This document shows, piece after piece, positions 31,763 through 42,659 of a DNA stretch of 64,000 nucleotides. The position numbers were made by a program, and so were the translations under genes. Each line of letters opens with the position of its first letter. Position 1 is the first letter of the stretch. The DNA is from Gambelia wislizenii (lineage: Eukaryota; Chordata; Lepidosauria; Squamata; Crotaphytidae), in assembly GCA_030847615.1 (NCBI GenBank), contig JAUMIR010000005.1, positions 168,606,596 through 168,670,595 on the forward strand, read 5' to 3'. Under the pieces are notes generated by a model, which was not told where the DNA came from, made no database searches, and saw only the letters and a list, made by a program, of their open reading frames with translations.

Positions 31763-34599
31763 ACCGTATATTCCGGCGTATAAGACGACTTTTGAGCACT
31801 CAAAAGTGCCCTCCAAAATTGACAGTCGTCTTATACGCCGGATACACTTTGCTTCACCTGCCTGCCTATCTCCTGCCTCTTCGCAAACGGAGCGAAGAGG
31901 CAGGAGATCGGGCAGGGGGTGAAGCAAAGTGCTCCTCCCTGCCACCCGCCCCCCCCCCGCGCTTCCACCCTCCCTCCCGAAAGTCGCGGAACCGCGGCTT
32001 TGGGGGGGTGGCTAGGAAGCCCCCTCCTCCCTTCCCCTGCCCACTCCCCGTGCATCCAACCCCCTCCCTGAAAGCAGCGGCACCGCTGCTTTCAGGGAGT
32101 GGGGGGGCGGAGAATCCCCCTCCTCCCTTCCCCCCGCCCACCCCCGCTCATCCACCCCCGTCCCTGAAAGCAGCGGAACCGCTGCTTTCAGGGAGTGGGG
32201 GGGCGGAGAATCCCCCTCCTCCCTTCCCCCGCCCACCCCCTGCTCATCCACCCCCCCCCTGAAAGCAGCGGAACCGCTGCTTTCAGGGAGTGGGGGGGGC
32301 GGAGAATCCCCCTCCTCCCTTCCCCCCGCCCACCCCCCGTTCATCCACCCCGTCCCTGAAAGCAGCGGAACCGCTGCTTTCAGGGAGTGGGGGGGGCGGA
32401 GAATCCCCCTCCTCCCTTCCCCCCGCCCACCCCCCGTTCATCCACCCCGTCCCTGAAAGCAGCGGAACCGCTGCTTTCAGGGAGTGGGGGGGCGGAGAAT
32501 CCCCCTCCTCCCTTCCCCCGCCCACCCCCTGCTCATCCACCCCCCTCCCTGAAAGCAGCGGAACCGCTGCTTTCAGGGAGTGGGGGGGCAGAGAATCCCC
32601 CTCCTCCCTTCCCCCCGCCCACCCCCCGTTCATCCACCCCGTCCCTGAAAGCAGCGGAACCGCTGCTTTCAGGGAGTGGGGGGGCGGAGAATCCCCCTCC
32701 TCCCTTCCCCCCGCGCACCCCCTGCTCATCCACCCCCCTCCCTGAAAGCAGCGGATCCGCTGCTTTCAGGGAGTGGGGGGGGCAGAGAATCCCCCTCCTC
32801 CCTTCCCCCGCCCACCCCCTGCTCATCCACCCCCCTCCCTGAAAGCAGCGGAACTGCTGCTTTCAGGGAGTGGGGGGGGGCGGAGAATCCCCCTCCTCCC
32901 TTCCCCCACCCCCGCTCATCCACCCCCGTCCCTGAAAGCAGCGGAACCGCTGCTTTCAGGGAGTGGGGGGGCGGAGAATCCCCCTCCTCCCTTCCCCCCG
33001 CCCACCCCCTGCTCATCCACCCCCGTCCCTGAAAGCAGCGGAACCGCTGCTTTCAGGGAGTGGGGGGGCAGAGAATCCCCCTCCTCCCTTCCCCCCGCCC
33101 ACCCCCTGCTCATCCACCCCCCTCCCTGAAAGCAGCGGATCCGCTGCTTTCAGGGAGTGGGGGGGCAGAGAATCCCCCTCCTCCCTTCCCCCCCGCCCAC
33201 CCCCTGCTCATCCACCCCCCTCCCTGAAAGCAGCGGATCCGCTGCTTTCAGGGAGTGGGGGGGGCAGAGAATCCCCCTCCTCCCTTCCCCCCGCCCACCC
33301 CCTGCTCATCCACCCCCCTCCCTGAAAGCAGCGGATCCGCTGCTTTCAGGGAGTGGGGGGGCAGAGAATCCCCCTCCTCCCTTCCCCCCGCCCACCCCCT
33401 GCTCATCCACCCCCCTCCCTGAAAGCAGCGGAACCGCTGCTTTCAGGGAGTGGGGGGGCGGAGAATCCCCCTCCTCCCTTCCCCCCACCCCCGCTCATCC
33501 ACCCCCGTCTCTGAAAGCAGCGGAACCGCTGCTTTCAGGGAGTGGGGGGATGGAGAAGCCCCCTCCTCCCTTCCCCCCGCCCACCCCCCGCTCATCCACC
33601 CCCGTCCCTGAAAGCAGCGGAACCGCTGCTTTCAGGGAGGGGGGGTGGCGGAGAAGCCCCCTCCTCCCTTCCCCCTGCCCACTCCCCATGCATCCACCCC
33701 CCTCCCTGAAAGCCGCAGAAACGCGCTTTCAGGGAGGGGGGGTGGCGGAGAAGCGCCCTCCTCCCTTCCCCCCGCCCACCCCCCGCTCATCCACCCCCGT
33801 CCCTGAAAGCAGCGGAACCGCTGCTTTCAGGGAGGGGGGGTGGCGGAGAAGCCCCCTCCTCCCTTCCCCCTGCCCACTCCCCATGCATCCACCCCCCTCC
33901 CTGAAAGCCGCAGAAACGCGCTTTCAGGGAGGGGGGGTGGCGGAGAAGCCCCCTCCTCTCTTCCGGCTGCCCACTCCCCATGCATCCACCCCCCTCCCTG
34001 AAAGCCGCAGAAACGCGCTTTCAGGGAGGGGGGTGGCGGAGAAGCCCCCTCCTCCCTTCCCCCCACCCATCCCCCGCGCATACACCCCCCTCCCGAAAGG
34101 GAGGGGGGCTTGGAAGCCCCCTACTCCCTGCCACCCTCCCACCCTCCGCCCAGCCACCCCCCTTCCCCAAAGGCTCGCTTTGGAGAGGGGGGGTGGCTGC
34201 GAAGCCCCTTCCCCCCTGCCACCCTCCGCCCAGCCTCCCCACTTCCCCAAAGCCCCGTTTGGCCGCACAGCCTGCAGATCCCCCTCCTGCGCTCCCTCCT
34301 GGAAGGGAGCGCAGGAGGGGCATGCGGAGGCTGCGTGGCCAAACCGCGATTCGCCCCTTCTTCCCACCTTCCTGGAAGGTGGGGAGAAGGGGCGAACGTG
34401 CCCCTTTTGGGCGCACAGCCTCCGCATCCTCCTCCTGCGCTCCCTCCTGGAAGTGAGCCCAGGAGGGGCATGCGGGGGCTATGCGTTGGAAGAGGGGGGT
34501 CGTCTTATAGGGCGAATATATCACAAACTCTGCATTTTACTTTAAAAATTGGGGGGGTCGTCTTATACGCCGGGTCGTCTTATACGCCGGAATATACGG
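31763..34599. mobile_element. TA-flanked inverted-repeat element, copy 2, minisatellite-bearing
   Basis: Left end CCGTATATTCCGGCGTATAA and right end TTATACGCCGGAATATACGG are perfect inverted repeats continuing into GACGAC/GTCGTC; TA flanks both sides (31761-31762, 34600-34601), as in Tc1/mariner-like insertions. Each end carries extra copies of GTCGTCTTATACGCCGG (31829-31845, 34556-34572), so the termini themselves fold. The 2.8-kb interior is non-coding GC-rich DNA: a 'cgcaaacggagcgaagaggcag' block shared with copy 1, the ~97-bp minisatellite, and decayed palindromes to 34490. No transposase frame is present. Confidence 0.75.
31947..34093. repeat. ~97-bp minisatellite, 21+ units, each with a palindrome
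   Basis: Unit starts at CTGAAAG: 32068, 32164, 32259, 32356, 32453, 32549, 32645, 32742, 32839, 32932, 33029, 33125, 33224, 33322, 33419, 33511, 33608, 33706, 33803, 33901, 33998 (spacing 92-99 bp). Each unit has CTGAAAGCAGCGG facing CCGCTGCTTTCAG with a 2-bp centre, then a G7-8 run, AGAATCCCCCTCC, C-rich sequence and TCATCCACCCCC. Units at 33706, 33901 and 33998 have a variant arm (GAAAGCCGCAGAAACGCG). A decayed unit lies at 31947-32040. Because 97 = 1 modulo 3 and the unit lacks stops in several phases, long Pro/Ser- and Gly-rich frames appear on both strands; they are not genes. Confidence 0.95.
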
Positions 34600-34601
34600 T
34601 A

Positions 34602-36360
34602 TTCTTTGAAGAGAGGACAGCAGGGCAAGGGATTAAGGTCTGCTCAGGTGTACTGGCACAGAGTTAGAAGGAGATTTCACTTGGCAGTGAGTTTTCTGGG
34701 AAAAATGCTGTTTTCAATTGTACCATTCATGCATAGAGATACCACAATTGGCTTGTCATGATTTACAGAGTGGGAAAAACACCTGAAGCATTGTACCATT
34801 TTTTCCCTCTTGCTCATAGGCCTCCGCTTGTCAGTCTGTAATGCTCTGCATTTTCTGTCATCTTTTAATGTACTGTATACCCGTTACCTCACTTTCTTGG
34901 CTTGGTTTCATGTGCACAGGGTGGCTTCACCTTACTGGGGGAGAACACTGAAGTCTATGGGCAGGGAAACCTTACATACTTTACAGGCTTTAGCCAAAAA
35001 ATCCACTGGGAAAGTCAATGGGAATGTTCAGGAATGAGGTGAGAAACTTGTGGCAATTTTAAATCTGCTGCCACCAAATTAAAAAAAAACAAAACAGTTT
35101 CCCATGGTGTGCACAAGTGATAGTTCATATTTACAAAAAAGAAAGTAAAAAAGAGTATAAGATTGCCATTTTATCAACTTACTGGCCCCATGCTTAGGTG
35201 AAAATCTAACATGGTGGCCGCAGGCACTTTTCCTGTTTGCTAGCCCTGCCCCCATGCTCATCCAGCCAATCAGATTACATTGCCTGTTCATATCTGTGTG
35301 AATGCAAGTGGTCAAATGATTGCACATTTGCATGTTGTACAGAGCTTTTTAAAAAAAATCCGGATGAAGCCCCAGACATGACGCACATGGACTTTGCGGT
35401 GGACTTGGCTGCTCCCCTTCAGAAGAATGACACGTATTTATGTGCATGTCCATATGAACGGATTGCTGTATGTTTTGACTGTATAGACAAGACCTTGGTA
35501 TATGTAGCTTGGTGAGGTACCAGAGTTCTCTGATACAAAAGACTAAATACCTCACAAAATTACAAATACCAGGAAATTTGTAATTTTTTTCCTGATAGGA
35601 TTAGTAATTTTTTGGATTCCTTTAAATAAAATCAAAAGTCAACTGTGACACCCAGCTGGCTAGCTACCCATACCTCCGTAGCAAATGTCCCAATGGGGTT
35701 AGAAAAATAGGGTTTAGCTTTCTGATTTATACATTTACATACAATTGTCTGACACAAGTGGCTAATCCTTGGTTTTTGCTCCTCTAGGCAATTATCTTCC
35801 TCAGTTTCACTGTTATTTTTTAAAAAAATATTTAGTTGTTCTTCAACCAGAAGTTATTAGGGCAGGTCACACAATTAAAAAATGTGAAACCCCCTGAGGG
35901 GAAAAAAATCTAAATCATAATACAATCTCAAATCTAAATTCCCTAGGAGAAGAGTTTTTGCCAGACACTGAAAAGATAAGTGTGGGCACCAAGCCAGTCT
36001 CCTTGGGGAGAACATCCCATTAGAAGAGAATAAATTTAGCACACACACTCATGTTTTCTTGGGTTGCATAATTTATTCTGGTTGCAGCATTTTGTATTAT
36101 GATCAAAATATCTTACTGGAATCCACATGGTACTGGGTTAGAAATATGTTGTATGATAGCTAAAGGTACTTGAGAAGTGATAGTGAGGAATATTCCATGA
36201 CTGCATCAAATCTGTTCGCTCCCCAGCAGAAACTAAACTTAAGGATGCTTCATAAGATAAAGTGCTAAGCAACTAAGCCAAGCCATGCCAGGTTTAAAGG
36301 TAAACTAAGGATAGCAAGACAACGTGAAAACTGTATTGTATTGTGCTGCTTGATATATAT
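34602..36360. other. Intergenic, nothing recognised
   Basis: No domain-bearing frame, SINE or paired termini recognised. Confidence 0.4.
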
Positions 36361-36695
36361 TGGGGTGGGCAAGGTGCAACCAGGTGGGGGCATATGCAGT
36401 TCCCAAAAGCTCATTCTACATTCTTTGACTCTTCCAGAATATGAATTGCCATTTTTCTGCCCCCCAAAAGGGATGAACTTCTATTCCAGGAAAGGCAATT
36501 CACTTTTTAAATATGTAGATTTCAGGCCCTCCTGGTACAGTTTAAATATCAAATAATACTCTTTTAAAAAGCACACACAACAACACCTAAATATGGAATT
36601 CTGGCCACTTGTTTTAAGTTTTCCTTTTTAGCAGCCCATGCAGCCCTGGAGGGTGCTAGAGGCAGAAAATTGGCCCCCACAGTTGCCCACCCCTG
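36361..36695. mobile_element. hAT-like MITE with GGGGTGGGCAA ends, copy 2
   Basis: Left end TGGGGTGGGCAAGGTG, right end CACAGTTGCCCACCCCT. Non-coding interior with 'cagccctggagggtgctagaggc'. Confidence 0.55.
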
Positions 36696-36696
36696 A

Positions 36697-39110
36697 TTTA
36701 CACTTTGCCTTTCCCGCAAAGCTTCAAGATATTGAATTCAAGGTGTTCAGGTTTACACTTAAAGCTCTAAAAGTATGTGTGGGTGTAGAGACATACATGC
36801 AAACAATCTCTCTCATATTTCCCGGTACTTGGGCCTTTAGATGTTCAGACTTTTAACTAGATGGTCTCAAGGGAGCTTCTATGTTTGTTTCTCAAAACAC
36901 AGTCAGAAGTTTCTTTGTGGGGAGTCCAGATGTAGTTCAGGTGTTTTTGACTACAATTTCTTTTGGGTTATGATTTCTTAACAATGGCCATGTGGGGGAG
37001 GCAGGGGGGGGCTAACAAGTGGTAGGCCCAGCATTTGGAAAATATGTTTGGTAGGCTACAAGTCCCATAATCCTTAAGTCAGCATAGCTAGTGGATATGT
37101 AGGGATTCTGGAAATTCTAGTGCAAAATTTTATTTTTCCAGGCTCTGAGGAGGCACAAAACAAAACAAAACAAAAACTTGTGGAGGCCAAAAACAAATAT
37201 TCTTCAACCCTACTCTGCATGATAAGACTTTATCAGACTAGTGTGTAAAAATGTTGTAATCCCACAAGTGAGGAAAGCAGAAAGCAGAAATAGGGGCATT
37301 ATAACGCTTACTTTCACACATCGCTGTAATCAGGTTCAAAATAGGTCCAGCACTTCTGGCATCTTCTTTAAAGTTCAAACTGGAAGGTATTCATTGCCAG
37401 AACCTCATGGTAGCCATCAGCTGCCACTGCTTCCTGCTCTTTACTAGCTCATGAGAAGAATGAATAAGCAATGATAAACAATCATTTTTCAGAACAGTTT
37501 GCCCATAGTTATTCTTTTTCTTCATCAGAATCATCTTTAATTGTATGTTCTGTTGTTTACTTCTTTTTTTAAAAAAACAAGTAAACTAATATTTATTTTC
37601 ATTTTTCCCTTCTCTGCTTCATTGACTGTTTCTTTATGCACCAAAACTGATCCATCTTATTCTCTGGAATGTAATGAGCAAGATGCCTCCATTTTCATAG
37701 TCCAAGGCCAGACTTTTAGTATGAGGTTTTTTTCCAGGCTGCTCATCAGACCTTATGCTTTCCCTTGAAGGATTTATTTCCTGCATTCCCATCCTGTGAT
37801 ATGATATAGAAAAAAAAATGCAATAGAAAACATTATGGTGGATACATCCCAAAAACATGTTCATGCACAAATATGTAGACTCCACTGGGTTTAAGAGCTG
37901 GATTTTCCAGTTTAAATGTTTTCCACACAAGCTGTAATCATGTCTTCTATTAAATTTTTATACCTTTTGCAAAACAAACTCTCCATGAGAAAATTAAAGG
38001 TGAAGACTGGGATTTGGGGATAAGTATATCTATGATCTGTCTTCCATCTGTGCCATAACATTGATGTCATTGTGAGAACGAGACAAGGGATGTCTACTGC
38101 CACTTTGTCTAAATCCATCATAATCCTCCTAAATGCAACAAAAGATGTATTTCTTTAAGCCAATATTTTTTCCATCTTTAATTATGCATCATGGACTACT
38201 ACTGTTCCATAAGAGCAATAATCTTGCTTCTGTACAGTGTGCCTGTGTTCTGCTTTTTTTTAAAAAAAAATGCAAAACACATATATGTTATGTTTATAAA
38301 TCAAGCCTTTCATTCAGTTTGTCAGCCTTTCAACTTTTTTTAAAAAATTCTCCCCCCTTTTCAAGATGGAGCATTATTGCATAACATGGTGAGAAATATT
38401 AATGACTCACCGTTCTGCCATGGAAATTTCTGGTTTATTCAGTGTCCATGTTGTGCCAGCACCGAGCCCCTCAACATGGTAAATAACAGAGTATTAGTCA
38501 CATGTTTATAATGCCAATGCCCAACTGGGCAGAACTCCAACCCAAACTTTGGGGAGAGAAAAACAAAGTGACAAAAGATGTTTTTGTTTTACTGTTAAGT
38601 CCCCTACTCAATTGAGATTATTGAATTACGTGCACTCCAACTAACTTATATTCAAATAGTGAAATACTTTGGGCATGATTTTGTGCCATGTGGGCACTAC
38701 ATTAGCATGTGGAAGAATCACCATTGGCTCTAACAGAACCATGTTTTCTGCCTGTCTCCTCTACTTGCACGCACATTATGGCAAATAGGATTTTTAAAAA
38801 ATTCCTCTCCCATATCCAACCTCTCCCTTCTGCTTGGTCAAAGAATGTGACTTAACTGATCTTGACCAGGTTGGAGGTGGTAAAGTGATACAGAACACTA
38901 GGGATGAAATTTGTCACCCATACACCCCCCTCTCAATATTCTCTCCCTGTGAAGATGAGGACTGATTTTCTATTGATTGCTAAGATGTAGCGGAAGAAAT
39001 TTTCTGATATTTTCTGGTTCCAGGGGGATGTTACTGAGAGCTTTCCATTTTTCTTGCTTTAAAAAAACAACAACCCTGCCATCATGGCAGAGCAGAAACC
39101 TCTCTCTGCA
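36697..39110. other. Intergenic, mostly nothing recognised
   Basis: A weak MITE-like patch at about 37045-37130 ('ggctacaagtcccataatcc ... gggattctggaaattctag') resembles the palindromic MITE group. (CAAAA)n at 37156-37174. No gene supported. Confidence 0.35.
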
Positions 39111-39222
39111 GCTTCCCAGAGCTTAGAAAGTTACCTTCAGGGATTACAGTTCCCCAAATCTCCCCGCCAGCATGGTTACTAGTTATTCTGGCTGGGGCAT
39201 TCTGAGAGTCGGGCTCCAAAAA
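39111..39222. mobile_element. Short foldback MITE fragment
   Basis: 'gggattacagttccccaaatc ... ccagcatggttactagttattctggctggggcattctgagagtcgggctcc' has the inverted-halves layout of the ACTACAACTCCCA MITE group, decayed. Confidence 0.4.
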
Positions 39223-39327
39223 ACAAACACAACTTTACTGGCTCTGCAGCTTCCTTCTAGCTTCATTTCATGGAATGCCTCAGTCACATGAGATGCTGTG
39301 GCACTCCAAAGTCATGCCCGTGGAAGT

Positions 39328-39505
39328 AATAGAATCATAGAGTTGGAAGAGACCACAAGGGGCATCTAGTCCAATCCCCTCCCCTGCAGGAATACACAAT
39401 CAAAGCACTCCTGACAGATGACCACCCAGCCTCTGTTTTAAAACCTCCAAAGAAGGAAACTCCATCACACTCTGAGGCAGTGCATTCCATTGTCAAGTTG
39501 GCACA
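39328..39505 (-). mobile_element. CR1 LINE 3' UTR fragment (minus strand)
   Basis: Plus strand 'agaatcatagagttggaagagaccacaagg', 'catctagtccaatcccctc' and 'ctctgttttaaaacctccaa' is the complement of the conserved CR1 3' UTR; the 3' terminus is at 39328. 5'-truncated, non-coding. Confidence 0.75.
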
Positions 39506-39689
39506 TGTGTCTTTTTCCCCCCCTTGCTTAGCTAATAGGTACCAGCTAGTAGCCATCCAAAAGAATGCAGAAGACAATGCAGGAGCCATTGCTTAGGATG
39601 GGAGCCATGTTGGCCAGCCCCCAAAATCCTGGGTGGGAGATGGTGTAGAAGAGGTACAACCAGCACTGAGGCAGGGCAACCATTGAGTC

Positions 39690-40604
39690 CCAGAGTGGGA
39701 CCCAGCAGCACCAAGGTGCTAGGGGGCCTGTCTCAGATGCTGGACAAGTTGGTTGAAAAAGTGGAATGGCTAAACTCCCAGGTATCAGTGATGGTGGCAT
39801 CACTAGGTGCAGGATCTTGTGATAGTGGGAAGGGTCCCAGTGGCACCAGCTGGAAAAGAAGTCCAGGGGATTGAAGAGGCATATTTTCCTGTCCACCACC
39901 AGCAGCAGTGAAGGAACTTTGGAAACCAAGGAGGAGCCTTCATACAGGGAGAAGGTTAGGAAGAACAGGAAGCAGGGAAAGACCAAGATGCACAGGAGGT
40001 CTACCAACAGGGAGGACTCAAACAGTGATGGAATGGTGAGTAAGTCCTCAGAAAAGGAATGTAGGTATAGGAATGATTACTGGAGGGTGGCTGCCCATGT
40101 GACAGGTCTCCCTTCATGGGCTATTAAGAGAAGGGTAAAACAGACAGCTAGGGTTCCTAGTACGGCTTGAAATTGGTAGGAGGAGTAAGTCAGAGTGGTG
40201 GCATCCTATGCCATGTTCTCGGATCACAAGGCATTCACCTGGATATGACGATGAGGGAGAAAATACTCCATGGATATTGTGCTCATATATTTTCACTCCT
40301 TAAGCCAGATGGTGAGGAAGTCTGATAAAAAGAAAGAGAAGGAGGGAAAGGGGGAGTCAGTTTAACAACTGGCTGGTGGGGTATATGATCTTTATGGGGG
40401 TTGTCCAAGCAGCATACCTTGAGCAAGGCTGGCACCTGGGCAATGTACTCAACGCACATGCTCTGGCAGGTGATGGGGTGGTGATCAAGTACAACATCAC
40501 ATTCAGAAAAAGAGCTCCTCAGAGTGATAAGGCTAGATGTGACCTGGTCAGTGACAAGCTCTGATTTGTACTGGTCAGTCCACACATAAAAGGGAAGGGG
40601 AAGA
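39690..40604 (+). pseudogene. DIRS gag-like ORF, N-terminal and central part, decayed
   Basis: Equivalent to the minus-strand copy: LSQMLDKLVEKVEWLNSQ near 39729 (other copy VTLLAEQVGELRSS), GIHLDMTMREKILHGY near 40226 (GIHLDRKVRDNILKGY), GYMIFMGVVQAAYLEQGWHL near 40380-40440 (GYTVFMGVVGIAYPEKGWHL) and RCDLVSDKL near 40538-40562 (RWDLINDKL), ending SPHIKGK near 40580-40598. Several stops and frame changes. The homology is then cut by the L2. Confidence 0.7.
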
Positions 40605-40611
40605 GCTCCAA

Positions 40612-41135
40612 CACCTACCAGCCAGCCAGCCAGAAGACTCTGGAGGACTGCGAGGAAGCCTTCCTTCCCCATTGCACCGGGGTAAAGGCAGATGAGACAG
40701 CAGAGCAGGGAGTTGGGGTGTGGCCTGGAGTGGCTGGCCTTAAAAGTCACTCCACCACCACCACCCCAGGAGCACCTACCAGCCAGCCACCCAGCCAGCC
40801 AGCCAGAAGACTCTGGAGGACTGTGAGGAAACCTTCTTTCCCCATTACACCAGGGTAAAGGCAGCTAAGACAGGAGAGCAGGGACATGGGGTGTGGACAG
40901 GAATGGCTGGCCTTAAAAGTCACTCCACTACCACCACCCCAGGAACACCTACCAGCCAGCCAGCCAGAAGACTCTGGAGGACTGCAAGAAAGCCTTCTTT
41001 CCCCATTACACTGGGGTAAAGGCAGCTGAGACAGCAAAGCAGGAAGTTGGGGTGTGGCCAGGAGCAGCTGGCCTTAAAAGTCATTCCATCACCACACCCC
41101 TGGAACACCTACCAGCTGGCCAGCCAGCAAGAAAG
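40612..41135 (+). repeat. ~165-bp tandem repeats at the L2 5' end (possible promoter monomers)
   Basis: Units begin at CACCTACCAGCC: 40612, 40773, 40946 and a partial one at 41106 (spacing 161, 173, 160). Each contains 'gaagactctggaggactg', 'ccttc.ttccccattacac..gggtaaaggcag' and 'ggctggccttaaaagtcact', plus CCAGCC microrepeats at the start. Position just upstream of the LINE coding region suggests 5' UTR monomers like those of some L1 promoters; this is an inference. Confidence 0.75.
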
Positions 41136-41429
41136 GGCCTGAGGGCATAGCCTCAACCCAACTGGGGTTTTAACTCCTACCACAGCTGCTAAGTTATAGC
41201 CTTCTAACTATGCTCTGTTTATGAATGCTGGGACTGTTAAAACAACTACCCAGATGGAAGGCAGTGAGGGAGAGCTAACAAAGTTCTTCTTGGGAACAGC
41301 GATTCAGGTTGTGCAGGGCAAAGGAAGGTATGGCGATAACAGAATGGAATATTGTTACAAAAGAAGGAGGGCTCGATGTCTGAAAGCGATCCCGCCATCA
41401 GTCCATTCTGTTACCCAAAGTAAGTTGGG

Positions 41430-42362
41430 GAGCTTATCAACCATGCCACAGAACCTTACCTTGCTTTTCTGCAATGCCAGGTCAATAAAGAACAATACTC
41501 ATATCATCCACAATTTACTCGTGTATGAAAAGGCTGATCTGGCTTGCCTCAGGAAACCTGGCTGGGAGAGGACAGTGTCATCACCTGGAATCAAGCCCTC
41601 CCAGCTGGGTACTCCATTAATGAGCAGGTAAGGGAAAGTGGGAGTGGGGACGGAGTGGCCCTAGTCCATAGAGATAATCTCACCCTGACCAGGATACCTA
41701 TCCAGAAAATAGACCACTTCAAGTGTGTGTATCTAAGCCTGAAAACCAGGGATAGTATAGGGATTCTGTTGGTATACCGTCCACCTCGTTGTCTAACAGA
41801 CTCCATATCCGAGCTGATGCAACTGGTCTTGGAGCTGCTGTTGGAGTTGCCCAGACTTTTAGTCTTGGGTGACTTCAATATCCCATTCGAGACCAATTTA
41901 ACAGGTGCAGCTCGGCAGTTCATGGATTCCATGACAGACATGGGCCTATCCCAACTGGTTTCTGGGCCAACACACTGTGTGGGTCACACTCTCGATGCAT
42001 TCTTCAGTACGGAGCAGGCATATCCAAGGGTGGAGGTAGTGAGTACCACCACACCATCATGGATGGATCATTTCCTGGTTACGGTCGGACTTAGAGCCAA
42101 TGTCCACCCCACTGGGGGTGGAGGACCTATTAGAATGGTCCATCCTCGGGGGCTAATGGAGCCAATAGGTCTTCAGAAAGCCTTGGAGGGTTCCTTGGTT
42201 GGTAATGCTGGTGATTCTGTCGAAGCTCTGGTTGATACTTGGAACAACAATCTCACCAGGGCCATTGATACGATCGCTCCTAAGTATCCTTTCCAACCCG
42301 CTCCAAATAAACAACCATGGTTCACAGAGGAACTTAGGAAGATTAAGTGGGCTGGACAATGA
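41430..42362 (+). pseudogene. L2 ORF2 AP endonuclease domain
   Basis: Begins LTLLFCNARSIKNNTHIIHN in the frame ending at 41631, then shifts near 41550 to the frame 41544-42362 (272 residues): PQETWLGEDSVITWNQALP, VLLVYRPPRCL-type IGILLVYRPP, catalytic RLLVLGDFNIPFE, TLDAFFSTEQ and SWMDHFLVTVGLR. These are the N, E, Y, D-N and S-D-H class motifs of LINE endonucleases (here M-D-H). One frameshift plus the later stop at 42362 inactivate it. Confidence 0.85.
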
Positions 42363-42659
42363 CTAGAGTGCACCTGGTGGAAAACTCGACTCTTATCTGT
42401 CAAGACTTGTCATAGGAATTTTATTTATTCCTATCGAGAGGCAATACGTGCAGCGCAGAGATCTTTCTGCTCTGCTCGTATTGCATCTGCAGATTCCCAT
42501 CCAGCTGAGCTGTTTAGGGTGGTAAGGAGTTCACACAGGCTCCACCTGTACAGAACCCTCTACTTAACTCGACAACAGCCTGCTGTGATGTGTTTAATAA
42601 CTACTTTGCAGATAAAATATCTCAAATAAGAGCCAACTTAGGTGCTGGGTTTATAGCAG

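Noticed and set aside
32012..32729. Gly/Glu-rich minus-strand open frames
   Set aside because: Same array on the opposite strand; no start context, domain or conservation argument.
31947..34093. Regular repeat array as a CRISPR
   Set aside because: Units are contiguous ~97-bp near-identical repeats without unique spacers, in a vertebrate context.
33157..34545. 462-residue Pro/Ser-rich open frame
   Set aside because: It is the 97-bp minisatellite read through; equally long frames exist in other phases and on the other strand, and phase rotates each unit.
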